DNA from: Siniperca chuatsi
Lineage: Eukaryota; Chordata; Actinopteri; Centrarchiformes; Sinipercidae
Assembly: GCF_020085105.1 (NCBI RefSeq)
Contig: NC_058061.1
Coordinates: 2,888,284 to 2,952,283 of the forward strand
DNA length: 64,000 nucleotides
Direction of reading: 5' to 3'
Within the stretch, counting starts at the first letter, position 1. Each line of letters starts with the position of its first letter. The notes under the pieces are model-generated. The model did no database searches and had not been told where the DNA came from. It saw nothing but the letters and a program-made list of their open reading frames with translations. Both the position numbers and the translations under genes were made by a program. Positions 58,622 through 64,000 of this stretch are shown here, piece by piece.

Positions 58622-61600
58622 CTGAAGGAACATGAGGAGGCAGAGTATGGTGGCTGAGAAGGCAGGCGTAGACAGTTTTCTGTCTTTTTCTGGTCAACCA
58701 GGGGAGGGAAGGCGGGGTGTCAGTGATGGTGGGGCTCCACTCTGCGCTTCTCTCAGCACAACTACAGTGGGAGGGAGATAGAAAGAGAAAGTTGGAAAGA
58801 CGGCAAAGACTCAGGGTTCAGGATGGAAGGGGAACCTTTATCTTTCAGTGTCAACCGAGTCCCAAATAATCCCTTTTTAATGAAACCTTTGCTCATGCCC
58901 CTGAACACAAAGTGCATGTTGACAATCTCATATCCTTTTACTTCCTGCTTTTATAAATCTCTTTTCTGCTCTTCTAGGCAGCTCTTCCCAAGCTGACAGA
59001 AGAAAAAAAAAACTCAAGTCAGCTGCAGCTGATAGGTGACAACATACAGGAAGCCAGAAAAGCTATACCGTTAGTAAACTTCCTCTTATTCACCCCATCC
59101 TGTTGCGGTCAAATGAGCGTTGTGAGTCTCTAGAAGTCTTACCAGAAGTTGAAGACATTAGCATACACACTGAGCACCAGCCCTCTCCACTTCTCACCTC
59201 TTTGTAAGTAGTGTAATAAACACAGCCTGAGGCCAGGCACTGAGATCTGCCCTCTAAACTTCTCTCAAGTCAAGTCTCAAGCTGTTTTCTTAAGTCCCAA
59301 GAAATCCTCAAGAGTGATCACATAATAACTGGGTGAATAAGGTAAATAATAACAGCACTAATGACAATGTGACTGATACAGTTTCCCTGGCTTGTGTGAG
59401 TATGTACTCCTGGCTGAGGCTAAATGGGGAATGGAAAGAATGTGTTGCAGTGTTCCAGTGATAAACTCAGCTCCCATGTCTCCGATAACAGCCATAACAG
59501 AAAAACCCAGCCAAAACAGAAATTTGTATTTTTCCAGACAAAATAGTTTGTAGTTTTAGCAGAGATTTCTACTTTAAATAAATGTCATAAAAGTGATTAA
59601 ATAATCTCCTATGTGGCTGACAAAGAGTCAGAGCAAAATATAAGAGGGAAACTAAACACAAATGCATCAGACTGTGACAACTCATGACTCAGTTGCTCTT
59701 CCTCTTAGAGTCAGAGGACTCTACTTCTATATGTATATGTCTGTTTCCGACTAACGGAAATAAAGCTCTTCAAATCTAACAGAAAAAGATCAAATAAACA
59801 AAAATTAATGTTCTCTCACCAGTAGGAAATCGTCTGTGTTCTGTGGTTTCAGTCTTTCCTTCATGATGGTTATAATGTAGACATATTCCTAGTTCCAACT
59901 TTGGAGCTCTGCTGCTCATCTAGTGTGGAGGGCTGCACTGCCAGCCTCGCACTGTATGGGCGGGACCATTGTGAAATGAGCAACAGCTGCTGGCAATTGG
60001 TCAACCCCCTCAACTCCAGAGCATGCGGGAGGGGAGAGAGAAAGAGAAAAAAGCCCACCCCAGGCTGCAATAAAGTTAGACATGAGCAGGCAGCTCTAAA
60101 GATCTCTGCTATGCTCACAATGTACGGAGACCCTGAATCACAACACACTAACAGGAGACAAGAGAAGAAACACACACACACACACACACACACACGGATG
60201 AATGTATATACACACAGATGCTGTCAGGTGACAAGCAGCAACATACAGCCTGAACATCCGCCACACAGCTGACAGCATTCAAAAATCAAGACAGGAAGAC
60301 GCTTCACTCTCTCCACATCCACAGTCACAAGAGCCATTCACTCCATCCATCCAGCCCTCCAGCAGCCAGTCAGTCAGCTGGGCCCTCCAAGCCAAGTGAG
60401 AGTCAATAGTCGGTGTGCCTCTCCGGGTTCGGTTCCTCTGTGAAAAGAAAGAAAATACCCTGAGAGGGGAGACACATTTCAGTACGCACCACCGGTTGCT
60501 TTGGCAGTCCGGAGGAAGTGAGCTGGCTGGAGGGCGAGGAAGAAAAAAAAAAAAAGGGGAGTGGGTCAGCTCTGGACATTATTCCAGATGTATAGGCTGA
60601 AACATCCCTGAGGTGGTTTTAACTTGTCTCCATAAAGGCAGCTAAGAGGAAGGAAGCAATTAGAGAATTATTGTTGCAAAAATATCAATTTACAAGTAAC
60701 AGTTTAAGAATTGGTTTACAGATATTTCATGAATTAAACTATGCATCTAAACACTTTGGAAATACTGTCAATAAATCATTTCAGCTATTTTGGCTCATAA
60801 TTTGGATTCCAGAGAATTGACTAGATGTGATTGAAGACACTTCGTCTCCAAACCCATGAGTTATGGTCTGACAGAGCGAGGGATGATGGGAGGGCGGGGG
60901 ACAGAAACAAGCAAACAATTGTCTGTTTTCCCACAGTGAACAGAAACGAGAAACAGTGTGTCTTCCAAACAGTCTTTTTATTCTCTTTTTGCTGATAGAT
61001 CAGTAACTATCTTTCTTCACAGTTTTCGAACCATCAGCATGAATAACATTAAAAACTAGACTAAAAGATAAGAAAACAGTGTGTTCAAAAACTACATGTT
61101 CGGGCACAGAGGGTTATACATGGAGAAATGGAAATCAAAACAATAACCGATGACAGCTGGAATGGTTTGTATCCAAAATCACAAGTGGAAAAATAACAAA
61201 ACGAGGGAACCGTATCTGACACCACAAGGGTCATCTCAGGTTAAAATGGGAGGAATGGTGGCACACAAACACACAAAGGCAAGGCTCATTGGTACTTGTA
61301 GGACGGGCATGCGCGAGGAATGCCAACTCACACCGCCACCCTCCCGGGTTCGAGGCCAACAGCCCCGTCTACTGTGCCAACAGCAGCGGAGCAGCGAGAG
61401 GCTGCGAGCAGACTGCGGCGCTTCAAGGCCTTCAGGCCTCCACACCAAAGTCCTCATGACTCAAAGTGAATCTCAGTTAGTGACCGTGAAACCCACAGTG
61501 ACATGTGACACATATCAGCCACTTCTGTCTTAGATAGTCCAATCTAGACTCGATCTTATTTGTGTTATATATTGAGGGTCGGAATTGTTTTCAATATTTG

Positions 61601-63085
61601 GTTTATTGGTTAGCAAGCTGGCTGATGTGACAGTCACTCTGACAAAATGCCTCTGAGGTCAGAAACTGCATTACCCATAAAGCTGCGCTGTTAACCCCTA
61701 CCCTTCCACTACATTACACTTCATATGAACCCTTTACATTGTGGCTCGGACAACTTCCATGTCAGAAAAACCTGACATACTGTATTTAAACCATCTAAAA
61801 ATGGCATAGGTATAACGCTTTACCACGGCAGTTATCAGTTCTGCCAAGTAACTGTTTAGTGTTCTTGCAAGGAATGAAAAACACTTGACTTGTTGACTAG
61901 CTTTGAGAAAAATTACTTCAAATCTTTGACCTTTCTGTGGACCAATAACACTACAAAGGTCGTGTAAGAGTGCTAAATTGGAAAATAAATAAAGAAAAGA
62001 GAAACAGAATAAATATTTTCTGATATGAAGTCTAATTTGGAGGCTGTGGGGCCTTTACAATCACATCAGTGTGGTCTTTCACATCATGTTGCACCTAAAT
62101 AACAGGCTTTACGTCCAGGTTTAGAGTTTCTCTCTGCAGCACAAACTCTTGTTACAGGCCCACACCCCTCACTAACTCATGCTATGTACCGTTCTTACCG
62201 AAATCTTATCCACAAAGACTTTTTGTGTCTGTGAGAGGGGCTTCGAACTATCTTCAATCGTTGAGAAATTAGGAAAGAAGCAGGAACATTTGAGAGAAAA
62301 AAAAAATCAATTGAATACAAATTTGCAAGTGCTGAGAGGTGGTGGCTCCTGAGAGAATTACAAAACAGAGCTGGAGTATCCAAACACAGATAGTTTACAT
62401 ATGTGAGGGACTCCAGGCTCCTATCCCTGTTGCGTTTGATGCGTTTTGTCACAGTGCAGCCTCTGAATCAGGCCGGGCAAAACTATATGGCTTTTAAAAT
62501 AACTCTGGTCACACGCCTCGTGCCCCTTCAAACCCTCCTACCACCCAACTCTGCTTTCCTAATCCTATAAACATTTTCTATGCGCATTCCTTCTTCCCTA
62601 CACCCCCCATCCTCTTCTTTCTTCCTCACATTCAGAAACTTTCAAAGCCACTCTACAATCGGCTGTCTTTTACCTCAAACATATCATCAGACATCCCACT
62701 TTTCTTCACTAAAAGTTGCCTACACATCCTATCGCTCTTTCTTGCAACATTCTACATGCACTCTTCTACTCTTTAGTCTGTAACCAGTGTTAGTACATTA
62801 CTTCTAACTTCTTTGTTAAATCCAAATTTTGGTTTAAGACACACACAAACTGTTCAGAGCTGGATGCAGGGCTGTAGCGAGGGAGCGGTTATAGATCCTG
62901 TAATTAGCACTCCCCTCGAGGGGGCACTGGGACAAAACACATGACTCAACAGATAAAAGGGGGCACCGGGAGCTTGACTTGGTACAGACAGAAGCTCATG
63001 CTGTAGCTCTGATGCTGACCGATGAGTCCTTGGTTGTACGGGGTCCTCCACAAAGAGCAACTCCCCCCACCTTCTCATCTCCCAC
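58622..63085. other. Upstream region of the sialyltransferase, non-coding
   Basis: Should contain the non-coding first exon(s) and promoter of the sialyltransferase, which I could not place. It holds a (CA)n run at 60171-60195. A GC-rich island at 61300-61445 is open in more than one frame on both strands and includes GGGTTCGAGGCC. No gene is supported. Confidence 0.4.
60171..60195 (+). repeat. (CA)n microsatellite
   Basis: About 12 CA units. Confidence 0.9.
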
Positions 63086-63091
63086 TTTATT
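63086..63091 (-). promoter_or_regulatory. cep131: Candidate polyadenylation signal AATAAA of the cep131-like gene
   Basis: TTTATT on the plus strand, about 535 bases beyond the stop codon at 63625-63627. Confidence 0.5.
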
Positions 63092-63624
63092 CGAGCGCAG
63101 GCCTGGCCTGGTTTCAGAAACATCTGGAACTGTTCTGTGGCAGCTCTGTGGGGAACATGGAGGCATTCCTGCTCCCACAGACTGCAGAGGGAGGGAGGAG
63201 GGGGGTACAGTCATAAGAAACGGCAGCAATCCTCCTCTGGAAAGGGAAGAAGAAGAAGAATGGAAAGTCCATCCGTAGTCTTTTCATCTGGTGCCACCTG
63301 GTCTATAGCATGTAAATTAGGGAAGTTCCAACACAACATGCTCCTTCATGCCTGGGGCGGGGGGGCGGGGGGGCTATGGGGCTATAGAGTGAGGCCCAGT
63401 GCATCACCATTTTGTATTTTTCAAATGAGGTAGGACAAGGTTCAGTCACTTGTTCAACCCTCTGAAGTTCCACAGGTTCAGTCTTGCTGGCAGGAACAAC
63501 ATCCAAGGGGGGAAAAATCAGCGCTTGAGCGACACAATGGATAGAGCCCAGAGCAGGAGGAGAGGAGGAAGATGGAGGGCGGAGAGGAGAGGTCCAGACG
63601 GATAAAACCAGACATTCCTGTCAG

Positions 63625-63874
63625 TCACTTCTCCAGCAGCTGCTTCCTCTGCTGTTCCCACAGGGCCTCCAGGTGATCCGCCCTCTTCAGGGCAGCCTAT
63701 CAGAGGAGAGGGCGATATTCATACACGCTGTCAATCATCTCTCCCCAACTGTGTTTTCTTATTAATCACGCTCTGACAGAAAGACGCTACCTGTGCTTCA
63801 TCATGCCTCTCACCTCATGCTGCTTCCGGAGATGATTGACAGTTTCTTCCTTCTTCAAGATGGCCGACTTCACT
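63625..63874 (-). CDS. cep131: Last two coding exons of a Cep131-like protein (partial; gene continues off the right edge)
   Basis: The penultimate exon (63874 down to 63814) follows a GATTTGCCAG acceptor in phase 2 and ends CATGAG/GTGAGA. The last exon (63696 down to 63625) follows TCTGATAG in phase 0 and ends AAG TGA. Joined, they read VKSAILKKEETVNHLRKQHE then AALKRADHLEALWEQQRKQL, a charged coiled-coil tail ending LLEK. KRADHLE(A/E)L is what I remember of the C-terminus of CEP131 (AZI1), a centriolar-satellite and cilium-assembly protein. CEP131 also fits the 17q25-like neighbourhood of pvalef and ST6GALNAC. The rest of the gene is outside the window. Moderately sure of the name, very sure of the exons. 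Confidence 0.68.
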
Positions 63875-64000
63875 CTGGCAAATCACAGAAAACAGGACGT
63901 TAATTATGGCCCACTTCTTCGCTGAAAAAAAAAAGCGAGATTTTGATTTGTTGTTTTCACTACCTATCTGAAAACACCAAGCAGCAATTGAATACTTGCT

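Noticed and set aside
61290-61450. tRNA gene suggested by GGGTTCGAGGCC
   Set aside because: No matching A-box at the right distance and no acceptor-stem pairing could be drawn.

Overview
The window looks like nuclear DNA of a ray-finned (teleost) fish. Coding sequence is sparse and split into short exons with GT-AG borders. The rest is AT-leaning DNA full of fish-type dispersed repeats: a 5'-truncated Rex6/Dong-like LINE, a Tc1 remnant, a tRNA-derived SINE, several foldback or MITE-like families, retroposon tails ending in TTCTGA or TTGAC units, and long CA/TG/TA microsatellites. No bacterial, organellar or CRISPR-like feature was seen.

Layout. 1-14 kb: repeat-rich, with the Rex6 copy (1.6-3.4 kb) and the last exon of an unrecognised minus-strand gene (4.3-5.5 kb). 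14-19.4 kb: two minus-strand pieces, the first two coding exons of a protein with a signal peptide (14.3-16.9 kb) and the terminal exon of another gene (19.3 kb). 20-26 kb: repeats only. 26.7-30.4 kb: a complete plus-strand parvalbumin-like EF-hand gene (pvalef) with a TATA-type promoter. 34.3-35.4 kb: main exon of a C2H2 zinc-finger gene, minus strand. 37.6-42.6 kb: a minus-strand gene of 14 or 15 coding exons whose conceptual product is an intact Kolobok-type DDE transposase; I rebuilt it exon by exon and every splice phase agrees. 45.1-47.0 kb: a decayed duplicate of pvalef exons 3-4 plus about 2 kb of its 3' flank. 48.7-58.6 kb: a complete nine-coding-exon ST6GALNAC-type sialyltransferase, minus strand. 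63.6 kb to the right edge: the last two coding exons of a gene resembling cep131, minus strand.

Human PVALEF, ST6GALNAC1/2 and CEP131 all lie, from memory, on distal 17q, so the ordinary host genes fit one conserved block. The zinc-finger gene, the Kolobok-like gene and the pvalef duplicate sit between pvalef and the sialyltransferase and look like lineage-specific additions. Exon models come from reading splice signals and frame; no transcript or database evidence was available.
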